A DNA stretch of 44,344 bases from an uncultured Prevotella sp. (lineage in GTDB: Bacteria; Bacteroidota; Bacteroidia; Bacteroidales; Bacteroidaceae), in the NCBI GenBank assembly GCA_900314935.1, contig OMXE01000009.1, positions 1 to 44,344 of the forward strand, in the 5' to 3' direction. The translations under genes were made by a program, and so were the position numbers. Below are positions 1-7,330 of this stretch, one piece after another. Within the stretch, counting starts at the first letter, position 1. Every line of letters begins with the position of its first letter. The notes below the pieces were generated by a model that saw nothing but the letters and a program-made list of their open reading frames with translations, was not told the origin of the DNA and did not search any database.

Positions 1-1
1 G

Positions 2-9
2 TATCTTTG
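2..9 (+). promoter_or_regulatory. Bacteroidetes -7 element upstream of the Rpn-like gene
   Basis: TATCTTTG fits the Bacteroidetes sigma-ABfr -7 consensus TAnnTTTG. The matching -33 box would lie outside the left edge of the window. The implied leader before the ATG at 125 is about 110 nt. It contains a 7-bp inverted repeat (atgttgc near 26-32 and gcaacat near 77-83). Confidence 0.45.
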
Positions 10-124
10 CACACAGAAGCGTGCGATGTTGCTTACGCTCGGCATTGATACTAGCATCATTGCCCTCGCTTAACCGCAACATTGTCATCGACAAATTTAT
101 TGTTAAACTATTATTTCTCATGCT

Positions 125-886
125 ATGAGTAAATACATCAATCCGTTTACTGATGTCGGATTCAAAAAAATCTTTGGGCAGGAGATCAACAAGGACCTGC
201 TGATAGACTTCCTGAACAGCTTGCTGAAAGGGGAGAGAGTGATTAACAATGTGACGTTCCTGGATAAGGAGCAGTTGGGTGAGTTCAAGGACGACCGCTC
301 GCTGATATACGATGTGTACTGCGAGACGGACAGCGGCGAGAAGATCATCGTGGAGATGCAGAACAAGTCGCAGCCCTACTTCAAGAGCCGTTCGATCTAC
401 TACGCAGCGCAGTCGGTTGCAAGACAGGGTGAGAGGGGCAGTTTGTGGAACTTCGACGTGAAGGCGGTGTACTGTATCTCGTTCCTGAATTTTCAGCAGG
501 AGGGTATATCTGAGAAGTTCAGAACGGATATTGCGCTATTGGACATGCAGACGAAACAGCCGTTATATGTACTTAAGAATATGGAGAAGCTGAACAGATA
601 TCCTTTTGAAATCAAGGACAAGGTCTTCAAGAAGCTGATTGAGACCTGTGATGTCGCCTCATGGACACGTGAGGAGCGCATCAAGTATGACCGTGCCCTG
701 AAGCATTTCCGTGATACCATTGCTGTAATGGAAGGTCAGAAGCAGGAAGGAATCAAGGAAGGCGAGAAGAAAGGTCGCGAGGAAGAACGACTTGCCATAG
801 CCCGTAGTCTCAAGAACGATGGTATTCCTGTCAATGTGATTGCAAGAAACACAGGCTTGTCCGTTGAAGAGATTAGCAATCTATAA
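125..886 (+). CDS. Rpn family recombination-promoting nuclease / PDDEXK_2 transposase-like protein
   Basis: The 253-residue product opens with the family signature NPFTDVGFKKIFG (residues 6-18). The PD-(D/E)xK core is visible as D63 in the IYDVYCET strand, followed by the E77-M-Q79 pair in IIVEMQ. The C-terminal 40 residues are charged and helical (EGEKKGREEER) and end in a short helix-turn-helix-like tail (VIARNTGLSVEEISNL), as is usual for this family. Members are often multicopy in Prevotella and Bacteroides. They are annotated as transposases, although no terminal repeats are seen here; Rpn proteins of E. coli are DNA endonucleases that stimulate RecA-independent recombination. The gene stands alone between a promoter at the window edge and a strong terminator. 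Family assignment is confident; the cellular role is not. Confidence 0.9.
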   Translation: MSKYINPFTDVGFKKIFGQEINKDLLIDFLNSLLKGERVINNVTFLDKEQLGEFKDDRSLIYDVYCETDSGEKIIVEMQNKSQPYFKSRSIYYAAQSVARQGERGSLWNFDVKAVYCISFLNFQQEGISEKFRTDIALLDMQTKQPLYVLKNMEKLNRYPFEIKDKVFKKLIETCDVASWTREERIKYDRALKHFRDTIAVMEGQKQEGIKEGEKKGREEERLAIARSLKNDGIPVNVIARNTGLSVEEISNL

Positions 887-890
887 ATGA

Positions 891-922
891 GAGAGAGGAA
901 TAATCCTCTCTCTTTGCTTTTT
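891..922 (+). terminator. Rho-independent terminator after the Rpn-like gene
   Basis: A perfect 9-bp stem (891-899 with 904-912, GAGAGAGGA/TCCTCTCTC) with a 4-nt loop is followed by TTTGCTTTTT. It begins 5 bases after the stop codon. It may also serve the convergent lipoprotein gene ending at 970. Confidence 0.8.
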
Positions 923-969
923 CGTAGAGAGAAGTGTTCAAATGATCTAATGTTGTGTTGTCTTCATGA

Positions 970-1524
970 TCATTTAAACTGAAAGTCATAATCGATGCTA
1001 CTCCTGACCTTTCCAGCCTTTTGTAGTATCTGGTACATGCGCTGCATTCCTTGTGCCTGCTGGTCTGAAGGATTACCCTCTATTACCTTTCCATCAGCAC
1101 TGACAATATGGGTTGCTCCAAGGTCATATCTTGCCAAACCGTTCTTGTCTGTTAGGAAATGGCAGAATGTCAGTCCACTGGGGAGATAGCTGGAGATCGT
1201 ACTATTCAGCTTAGCATCGAAAAGAAAACTGCCGTTTGAATAGAACAGGATGACATACTGTTCTGGTATGGGAAAGGCTTTTGAATCAATCCGCTCTGTA
1301 CCTTTTAACATGAATTCTCCTGTCACCGGATTGACAGCTAGAATATTGTCGAGGGTTAGCACATAGTCACTGGGAGTAATGTCTATCAGTTGTGCCCCTT
1401 CTGGTTTGATGATAGCATAGAGGTCAGTTGGGTTATTATTACCCATAATGTCGTCGCTACTGGAGCAGGCCGTAAACACACATACAGCCATCATTGCCAT
1501 GATAATACTTTTAAGTTGTTTCAT
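970..1524 (-). CDS. Exported lipoprotein of unknown function (184 aa)
   Basis: The start chosen is the ATG at 1524, because it puts a clean SPII signal peptide at the N-terminus: MKQLKSIIMAMMAVCVFTAC, with lipobox FTAC and cysteine at position 20, followed by SSSDD. An in-frame extension reaches back to 1596 but lacks a signal-like start. The mature part is about 165 residues with alternating beta-rich hydrophobic segments (YVILFYSNG, TFCHFLTD) and no motif I recognise. It is probably tethered to the outer membrane or periplasmic face. It stands alone on this strand, tail to tail with the Rpn-like gene. No function can be given. Confidence 0.75.
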   Translation of the reverse strand: MKQLKSIIMAMMAVCVFTACSSSDDIMGNNNPTDLYAIIKPEGAQLIDITPSDYVLTLDNILAVNPVTGEFMLKGTERIDSKAFPIPEQYVILFYSNGSFLFDAKLNSTISSYLPSGLTFCHFLTDKNGLARYDLGATHIVSADGKVIEGNPSDQQAQGMQRMYQILQKAGKVRSSIDYDFQFK

Positions 1525-1666
1525 ATTCCAATAATTTGTTTTTAAGATAAACTCAGTAACTTTGGAATCTTGCATGAAAGCCGAAAAGTTTAACAATAAT
1601 TAAGGTTACTGCTTACATGATTACCAAAAGAATAGGGGCGGAGGAATTTAAGGTGTGTGTTAATAA

Positions 1667-1723
1667 ATTGCTCCGCCAACAACCTATTGATCATAAGTCA
1701 ATTAGGTGTATTAGCGGAGCAAT
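1667..1723. repeat. Nested stem-loop in the gap downstream of the OB-fold lipoprotein gene
   Basis: A perfect 10-bp outer stem (1667-1676 with 1714-1723, attgctccgc/gcggagcaat) encloses an inner imperfect stem (acctattga at 1682-1690 with tcaattaggt at 1698-1707). T-rich sequence follows on both strands (CTTTTATT on plus, TTTATT on minus). It could therefore act as a bidirectional terminator for the minus-strand operon ending at 1892. A short open frame across it (1617-1799) has no sign of being a gene. Confidence 0.6.
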
Positions 1724-1771
1724 CTTTTATTCACATTCTTCATGTCTTCACGACGTCTGTTTACCTTCAAA

Positions 1772-1880
1772 TTCCTACAAGCCTTATAACGCCCTCTAAC
1801 TAGGCTGATTTCTATAGGTTATAAGGCTGATTTCTATAGGTTATAAGGCTGATAGGAATCTCCTACTAGGCTTGTAGGAA
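1772..1880. repeat. Two 22-bp tandem repeats enclosed by a 12-bp inverted repeat
   Basis: The unit at 1803-1824 is repeated exactly at 1825-1846, and a partial third copy follows at 1847. The array is bracketed by ttcctacaagcc (1772-1783) and its exact complement ggcttgtaggaa (1869-1880). Further complementarity (ccttataac near 1782-1790 with gttataagg) pairs the left flank with the repeat units. With the stem-loop above, this accounts for the 367-bp gap between the lipoprotein start and the OB-fold gene end. No gene is seen in that gap. Confidence 0.75.
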
Positions 1881-1891
1881 AATAGAGGTTA

Positions 1892-3544
1892 CTATTTACG
1901 CCTTTTGCTACTGCTGGTGTTGCCGTTCAGCGAGTAGATGTAGCTCAGGTTCTGAGCGGTTTCGGGGGTGTTGCCTTGGTAGTTCACTACCTTACCGCAG
2001 ATGATGACCTCATCGCCAGCCTTGGGCTTTACCCATGAATCGTCGCTGTACTTCACATTACCAAGGTAGAGTGTGCGGTAGATATAGAACTTATCCGCCT
2101 TATCTGTACCGTCGTCGGAAATGTAGAAAGTACAGTTACCATACTGCGTTCCAAACTGGTTCTTATCCGTAATCTCGATAATCTTTCCCTTGATGTAGTA
2201 GTCCTTGTCGGAGTTTACCCCAGCTTCCATCTGAGATACAAAGGCGTTGGCCTCAGCTGGTGTGAACGGCTTGGCTAAGGTGCCGCTCTCATCACCGCCA
2301 GGTGTGCCACCACCATTACCATCGTCAATACTAACGAAGTAGGCGTTCATCACCTCAATTTTGCCATTGTATGAACCGCGTGTACCAATGATGGTTATTT
2401 TACTTCCTTCCTTGATACCCTTGGCTGCAGCTAGTTCCTGGAACTTCTTCTTCTCTCCGCCTTTCTCAGAAAGCAAACCATATACATAGACCGAACCTGT
2501 TTCATCCTCAAGGTCAAAGTTTCCGTATATGTCATTATCCTTCAGGTTCTTCACGGTACCAGTCAATTGATACCATACATCGTTGCTTTCAGGAGCAGCG
2601 TTGAACTCAGCTACTGTTACAGTCTTGACACCTGTATCAGGTGTGCCACCACCGCCCTTGGTCAGCTTCACGATATAGTTGCCCTGAGCTACCTCTGGTA
2701 TCATCTTTCCGTTCTTGTCCAAAAACTTGGTGAGTTTACCAATGACAACCACCTCGTCACCTACATTGATCTGACCAGCCTCGGTGAAGTCGGTGTTGTT
2801 CAGGTTCTTGCCACGGAAGACTGTCAGCTCGTTGGTTCCATCAGAGATGATGTAGTCGATGTTCTTGTACTTCGAGATATCCTCATCCTTGGTCTTGATG
2901 GTGGTAATCTTTCCCTTGATGTAGGCTTCCTGTTCCGTTGAGCCACCCTCTTCGAGGGCATTGATCAGCTCGACTGCCTTGGACACGGTAATGGGTTCAT
3001 CGAGGGTACCGATGGTTTCGCTCTGAGGCTTATCGCCAGCGGTCTGTCCGTTCAACGAGTAGATGGAGCTACCCGTGGTGAACTCAGGTGTGCTGCCGCG
3101 GAAGTTCACGACCTTACCAAATACAATGACCTCATCATCTTCCTTGATCTCATCCTTCGAGGTGAACTTCTCTCCACCTAATGAGTAACCACGGTAGATT
3201 TCCAGTTGACCAGCTGTTGATCCCTTCTGGTCGGAAATCCAATAGGTAGCATTACCATAAGTGGTTTCGGGCACCGGTGAGATGTCGTCGATCTGAGAGA
3301 TGAAGCCCTTGACGTAGATCTCCTCTGACTGCACATCGGCTCCCAAAGTCTGGATAAGTGCCTGTGCTGCTGCCACGTTATACGGGTCTTCGAGTGTTCC
3401 GCTACCTTGCGGGGTTATTACCTCTTCTTCGTTTCCGGTATCCGGAGGTGTTGGCCAGGAGTAAGGCTCCGGCACATCCTCACAGCTCACGAATGTCATG
3501 GCCGCCATGGCCAGCATCAACATTGAATTAATAATCTTTTTCAT
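1892..3544 (-). CDS. Lipoprotein with four tandem OB-fold (DUF6359-like) domains
   Basis: The product has 550 residues. Residues 1-21 form an SPII signal (lipobox FVSC, C21), then a Pro/Glu-rich linker. Four OB-fold-like modules follow at about 48-170, 176-300, 306-405 and 418-540. Modules 1, 2 and 4 share a pattern: G-T-x-x-x-P-(F/Y/I), then a helix, then (Y)IKGKI or VKGFI, then a YISD/YWISD strand, then GDEV(I/V)(I/V)xGKV. Module 3 (VTVAEFNAA...YQLTGTVKN) is more divergent. Glycine-rich linkers separate modules. OB folds bind nucleic acids or sugars in other proteins; the ligand here is unknown. It is the third gene after the TonB receptor and a DUF5689 lipoprotein. All probably form one outer-membrane uptake unit driven by the promoter at 7102-7132. 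The C-terminus is basic (SSKRRK). Confidence 0.8.
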   Translation of the reverse strand: MKKIINSMLMLAMAAMTFVSCEDVPEPYSWPTPPDTGNEEEVITPQGSGTLEDPYNVAAAQALIQTLGADVQSEEIYVKGFISQIDDISPVPETTYGNATYWISDQKGSTAGQLEIYRGYSLGGEKFTSKDEIKEDDEVIVFGKVVNFRGSTPEFTTGSSIYSLNGQTAGDKPQSETIGTLDEPITVSKAVELINALEEGGSTEQEAYIKGKITTIKTKDEDISKYKNIDYIISDGTNELTVFRGKNLNNTDFTEAGQINVGDEVVVIGKLTKFLDKNGKMIPEVAQGNYIVKLTKGGGGTPDTGVKTVTVAEFNAAPESNDVWYQLTGTVKNLKDNDIYGNFDLEDETGSVYVYGLLSEKGGEKKKFQELAAAKGIKEGSKITIIGTRGSYNGKIEVMNAYFVSIDDGNGGGTPGGDESGTLAKPFTPAEANAFVSQMEAGVNSDKDYYIKGKIIEITDKNQFGTQYGNCTFYISDDGTDKADKFYIYRTLYLGNVKYSDDSWVKPKAGDEVIICGKVVNYQGNTPETAQNLSYIYSLNGNTSSSKRRK

Positions 3545-3547
3545 GTC

Positions 3548-3590
3548 TGTATATTTTAATTTTCAATTTTCAACTTTCAATTTTCAATTG
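3548..3590. repeat. Short A/T-rich tandem repeat between the two lipoprotein genes
   Basis: Repeated TTTTCAA/ACTTTCAA units fill the short gap between the DUF5689 and OB-fold lipoprotein genes. A similar cttcaatt-type array lies at 32441-32475. They look like simple intergenic repeats; no function is claimed. Confidence 0.5.
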
Positions 3591-4496
3591 TTATTGAACT
3601 TCCTGTACATCGTCAAGTGAGCGCAGGATAATCTCCCAGTTGTTGTCGTAGCGTTTCATGATACCCGTAAGGTTCACCTTGCTCTGCGGAAGGATTCTTC
3701 CGGCGAAATCGCAATACGGACTGTTGTACAGCATCACTGTGGTGGGCTGCTCCTTGAAGTACCACGACGTGTTGAAGCCAGAGGCATAGACAGCCTTGTC
3801 ATTGTATCTTACAGTTACCGACTGTCCTTTAGAGGCATCATAATAGGAACCGTTCTTGAAGGTCACATTCTTCAGCGTACCCAACTTACCGGCATCCTTG
3901 TCGAGATCCCAGGTGGTCTTGGTACTACCTTCAGCAAACACTTCAGGCTCGATGATACGCTTGCCGCCTGTGATCTTGAAATGGTTCATCCATTCCATAC
4001 GGTTCATTCTGCTCACGTAGGTCACTTCCTTACCCGCATTCCTACCACTGGTAAGAACGGTGGTGTAAGGAGTACCGATAACAGGCTGCATACGGTAGTT
4101 ACCAATGGAGAGGCCTTTCAGTTCCACGAGGATCTCAGCACCCACCGGCAGATAGCCGCAGATACCGCCCTGACTGATAGAGAAGCTGATGGCTCCCGTC
4201 TCGTCCTGGATCCATATCTCATTATAGATATTACCCGTAAGGTCATTACCAGTAACATATCCCTTGATTTGCAGGTTCTTGGTTACCTTGGCAAAGCTGT
4301 TTCCATCGCGGTAGTCGGTGGCCAGCTGTGTCTTGTACATATTCTTCAGTTGCGCGATGGTTACCAGGTTGCTCTCCACAATGGTGTTGTTTCCATAGGG
4401 AGGCTGTGCCGGTTCCACCTCATCGTAGTCACCGTCCATACATCCTGTCATGAGGATGCAGACCAGTGCCATCATGATATATTTGAGCTCTTTCAT
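3591..4496 (-). CDS. DUF5689 domain-containing lipoprotein
   Basis: The 301-residue product has an SPII signal ending in the lipobox MTGC (C19), then an acidic linker. A DUF5689-like domain starts near residue 45 (VTIAQLKNMYKT) and has the OB-like core LQIKGYVTGND...IWIQDETGAISFSI...GAEILVELKGLSIG. The C-terminal half (about residues 160-300) adds beta-rich sequence ending in VNLTGIMKRYDNNWEIILRSLDD, consistent with another OB-type module. DUF5689 proteins are typically surface or periplasmic lipoproteins paired with TonB receptors in Bacteroidetes. The gene lies 27 bp after the receptor and 46 bp before the OB-fold lipoprotein, both in the same direction, so co-transcription is likely. A role as the surface-exposed substrate-binding partner is inferred. 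Confidence 0.85.
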   Translation of the reverse strand: MKELKYIMMALVCILMTGCMDGDYDEVEPAQPPYGNNTIVESNLVTIAQLKNMYKTQLATDYRDGNSFAKVTKNLQIKGYVTGNDLTGNIYNEIWIQDETGAISFSISQGGICGYLPVGAEILVELKGLSIGNYRMQPVIGTPYTTVLTSGRNAGKEVTYVSRMNRMEWMNHFKITGGKRIIEPEVFAEGSTKTTWDLDKDAGKLGTLKNVTFKNGSYYDASKGQSVTVRYNDKAVYASGFNTSWYFKEQPTTVMLYNSPYCDFAGRILPQSKVNLTGIMKRYDNNWEIILRSLDDVQEVQ

Positions 4497-4523
4497 AATG
4501 CTTGTCGTTTATGTTGTCGTTGA

Positions 4524-7073
4524 TTAGAACTTATACGCAAGATTCAGCAAACCGTTGGTACCGAATGCGTAGTACACCTTCGGGTTCTTGGAGAACTTAT
4601 ACACACGTTCCTTACCGCTGCTGGAGTAGTCGGAACGACCCTGCTCATAACCCCAGGTAGTGATGCTCTGGTTGTTCAGCAGGTTGGTGATAGAGAGGTT
4701 GATGCTCAACTGTCCTTTCTTCATGCGGATGCTGCGACCGATGGAGCCATCGACCATCAAACCGCCGTGGCCCTTAGCCTGATCAAGCACGCCCGGCAGG
4801 AAGTTTCCTTCGTTGTCCATTATGTCGCCGATGTACTTCTGTCGGTTTTCCAGGGAGTTCTTGTAGTAGAAGCAAGGAGCACTCGAGAGGTAGATGCGGT
4901 CGTACCAGTTGGCATTCACGTCGATATACCATCCGCCCGAGTGGTAGCTCAGTCCTACACTTCCCACCGTGAGCGGTGTACCGTTCTCGTGGTGGTTCTT
5001 GTTGTAGCAGACATCCTCTACATAAACACCCGATGTGGAGTTCATGTAGCGAACGTTGGCGTTTTTCATGTTCTTGCCCTCGCTCATCGTACCCACGAGC
5101 AGTACATCCAAAGCAGATGTCAGCTTGATGCGGGCACCTAGCTCAACGCCGTAGTAAGCTTTCTGCTGATCGGTCAGTGATACATATGAGAACGAGTTGA
5201 TGTCGTCGTAGTAGAAGTTCTGCCATTCAGAGGCATTGTCTATCAGACTGTAATAACCGTTCAGGTTCAGCTTCACCCATGAGGTCTGGTAGCTGTAGGT
5301 CAGCTCCGTACTCAGGATGCGCTCGTTCTTCAGGTTCGTCACGAAGTCGTTGTTGATCTCAGGAGCAGCAAAGGCAGTGGCTGCGGTCGGCGCCTTCCAT
5401 TCATAGCCGGCACCGAAGGTCAGGAGATGTCCTCTTCCCACATTCCATGTGGCACCAGCCTTGGCACCTCCGTCGAGGAACTTGGCTGTGCCGCTCTTGC
5501 CGTAGGAGTTATCGGCAGCCATACCGTTGCGCATCTTACCGTCGCGCTGCATGCCTGTTCCGTTCACCTTGGCTGCGGCCATCAGGAACCAGTTCCCAGT
5601 CTTGGTAGAGATACTGCTCCAAGCCGTGGCCTTGTTCACCTTAATATAATAGTCATATCCAAACACATCACCTTCCTTGATGGATGCGTTGCGCTTGTTC
5701 AAGTCATATTGTACCCAGTCGTCTGTATCAGCATAGTTGCCGATGGCGTAGGTGTTGATGTTATGATAGATGGATGCGCCCAGCATGTCTTCCATGGTCT
5801 GGTAATGACGGGCGTTGTTCGAGCCGAACTGCATGCCGATGTTGAAACTGGTATTGGTGTTCAGCTTCGTGCTCAGTGATGAAGACATCGCGAAGGTGAG
5901 CACATCATTGTGCTTAGCCTGGATGAAATACATGGCATCACCACCCTGCGCACTTACCTGACGGTTAGAATAGATCAGTCGGTCGAAGTCGATCTGACGA
6001 TCCGCCTTTCTACCTGTCAGATAGCTATAAGCCGTTGTCCAGTTGGCCAGATCCTGCTCAGTGCGGTTATAAACATCGTTCTCATCAAACACGTTATAAT
6101 AGCTGCTCGGCATCAGCTTCCAGTAGTCGGGCTGAGGGTTGTCGCTGTTGTTGTAGTTCAGCTTGGTGCTCTGGTACATTGAGTACTTTCCCATCAGCGT
6201 CGTGGTGAGACGTGTCTCGTGGTCGATGTCCCAGTCCCAGGTCATCAACGCCGTCGGTGCAAAGTCGTTTACCACACGCGAATTACGCTTCTTCCCGTTC
6301 TGGTAGCCCCAATAGGGGTTGTAGTAGCGATCGTTAGCCAGCCAGTACATCTCGTCTGTTGAGGCTCCCTGTGAAGCCCTTTCCGTGGGGTTACCCCAGG
6401 TAACCAGCGAGATAGAGTGGTTGTCGCCGAGCACCTTCTCTACGCCGAGGAAGTAGCTCAGTGAGTTGTAGAACGTTCCCTCTACATAACCACGGTCGGC
6501 CCAGCGGTAAGTGATGTTGGCGGAGTATGCCCATCCCTTGTTGTTCAGTCCGCTGTTGTAGGTGTACATGCCTCTCAGCGTGTAGTTCCTGTTGGCACCG
6601 CTCAGCGTGATTCTATGCCCCGCTGGCATCTGTGAAGGACGGAAGTTGTAGTTGTTTGAACCAGCCATGCCCGACATGGAGAAGTTATTACTCTCGAAGG
6701 GGAGCGAGAACTCCTGGTTCTTTGTCTGCTGGTTCAAGCCGCCCACCAGAGAGAAACGGAACTGTCCGCTTTCAAGGTCGTTTGCAGCCACGCCATTGAT
6801 AAAGACGTCGTTGTACTTCTGGTTGAATGCGCGGTATCTGAACCGGGCTGGCGAGAACAGATATCCCACCTCGCTGGCATAGATGTTGTTGTTCGAGGAG
6901 ACGATGGTCACGTTCTGCGACATATCATCGTCTTCTCCCAACTGCGCCTCAGTGAAAGTGAATGCCGACTCATTCGTCTCGTTGGCATTCTGCCCTTCTG
7001 TCTGTCCTGTTTGCGCAAAAGCTAACGGGACGTAGCAAAGAGCAATCACGAATAGTTTCAGTTTTTTATTCAT
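4524..7073 (-). CDS. TonB-dependent outer membrane receptor, first gene of the DUF5689 operon
   Basis: An 849-residue beta-barrel receptor. The ATG at 7073 gives a normal signal peptide (MNKKLKLFVIALCYVPLAFA) and lies about 20 nt after the predicted transcription start; an upstream in-frame ATG at 7082 is possible. The plug is recognisable from about residue 50 to 150 (MSQNVTIVSSNNNIY, RYRAFNQKYNDVFINGVAAND, then an SNNYNFRPS strand). No long carboxypeptidase-like N-terminal extension is present. The remainder shows alternating aromatic strands ending in LLNLAYKF, with the C-terminal Phe expected for BAM recognition. It is followed by two OB-fold lipoproteins and is divergent from a secreted EEP-family protein. 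Substrate unknown; nucleic-acid or phosphoester-derived material is an inference from these neighbours. Confidence 0.85.
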   Translation of the reverse strand: MNKKLKLFVIALCYVPLAFAQTGQTEGQNANETNESAFTFTEAQLGEDDDMSQNVTIVSSNNNIYASEVGYLFSPARFRYRAFNQKYNDVFINGVAANDLESGQFRFSLVGGLNQQTKNQEFSLPFESNNFSMSGMAGSNNYNFRPSQMPAGHRITLSGANRNYTLRGMYTYNSGLNNKGWAYSANITYRWADRGYVEGTFYNSLSYFLGVEKVLGDNHSISLVTWGNPTERASQGASTDEMYWLANDRYYNPYWGYQNGKKRNSRVVNDFAPTALMTWDWDIDHETRLTTTLMGKYSMYQSTKLNYNNSDNPQPDYWKLMPSSYYNVFDENDVYNRTEQDLANWTTAYSYLTGRKADRQIDFDRLIYSNRQVSAQGGDAMYFIQAKHNDVLTFAMSSSLSTKLNTNTSFNIGMQFGSNNARHYQTMEDMLGASIYHNINTYAIGNYADTDDWVQYDLNKRNASIKEGDVFGYDYYIKVNKATAWSSISTKTGNWFLMAAAKVNGTGMQRDGKMRNGMAADNSYGKSGTAKFLDGGAKAGATWNVGRGHLLTFGAGYEWKAPTAATAFAAPEINNDFVTNLKNERILSTELTYSYQTSWVKLNLNGYYSLIDNASEWQNFYYDDINSFSYVSLTDQQKAYYGVELGARIKLTSALDVLLVGTMSEGKNMKNANVRYMNSTSGVYVEDVCYNKNHHENGTPLTVGSVGLSYHSGGWYIDVNANWYDRIYLSSAPCFYYKNSLENRQKYIGDIMDNEGNFLPGVLDQAKGHGGLMVDGSIGRSIRMKKGQLSINLSITNLLNNQSITTWGYEQGRSDYSSSGKERVYKFSKNPKVYYAFGTNGLLNLAYKF

Positions 7074-7101
7074 AAGAAGCATTCTTGTTTGATATTTGCC
7101 A

Positions 7102-7132
7102 CAAAGATAAACAATATTTTTGTATGTGCAAA
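7102..7132 (-). promoter_or_regulatory. Consensus Bacteroidetes promoter for the TonB/DUF5689/OB-fold operon
   Basis: On the minus strand, TTTG (complement of 7129-7132) is followed by exactly 19 nt and TATCTTTG (complement of 7102-7109). This is a perfect TTTG-N19-TAnnTTTG match. The predicted start of transcription, near 7095, gives a very short leader before the ATG at 7073. Confidence 0.75.
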
Positions 7133-7221
7133 ATCTTTTCCACATTTTTCTTGTCATATAAAAATCTTCATGTTCTGAAAATAATTTTGTTTATTTCCTT
7201 CTCACTTATTTATAATTTTCG

Positions 7222-7229
7222 TATCTTTG
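7222..7229 (+). promoter_or_regulatory. Second -7-like element upstream of the EEP gene
   Basis: TATCTTTG lies in the context TTTTCGTATCTTTGC, which recurs almost exactly at the main promoter 84 bp downstream. No TTTG box is seen at the right spacing, so this may be a weak or regulated upstream start. Confidence 0.35.
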
Positions 7230-7282
7230 CGAATAAATTCGCGAAAATACAATGCACTCGGCATAAAAAAAGAATGAATTCT

Positions 7283-7313
7283 TTTGTTCTGCTCTCGTTT
7301 TTTCGTATCTTTG
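7283..7313 (+). promoter_or_regulatory. Consensus Bacteroidetes promoter for the EEP-family gene
   Basis: TTTG at 7283-7286 is followed by 19 nt and TATCTTTG at 7306-7313, a perfect match to the sigma-ABfr consensus. It ends 17 bp before the ATG at 7331, which supports that start over in-frame upstream alternatives. Confidence 0.75.
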
Positions 7314-7330
7314 CAGAAAATAACATAATT

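Noticed and set aside
125..886. Insertion sequence carrying the Rpn/PDDEXK_2 gene
   Set aside because: No terminal inverted repeats or target duplication could be seen around the gene; it has its own promoter element and terminator like an ordinary gene.
1617..1799. 60-residue open frame on the plus strand
   Set aside because: It runs through the nested hairpin and repeat array; the product is repeat-derived and has no coding signature.
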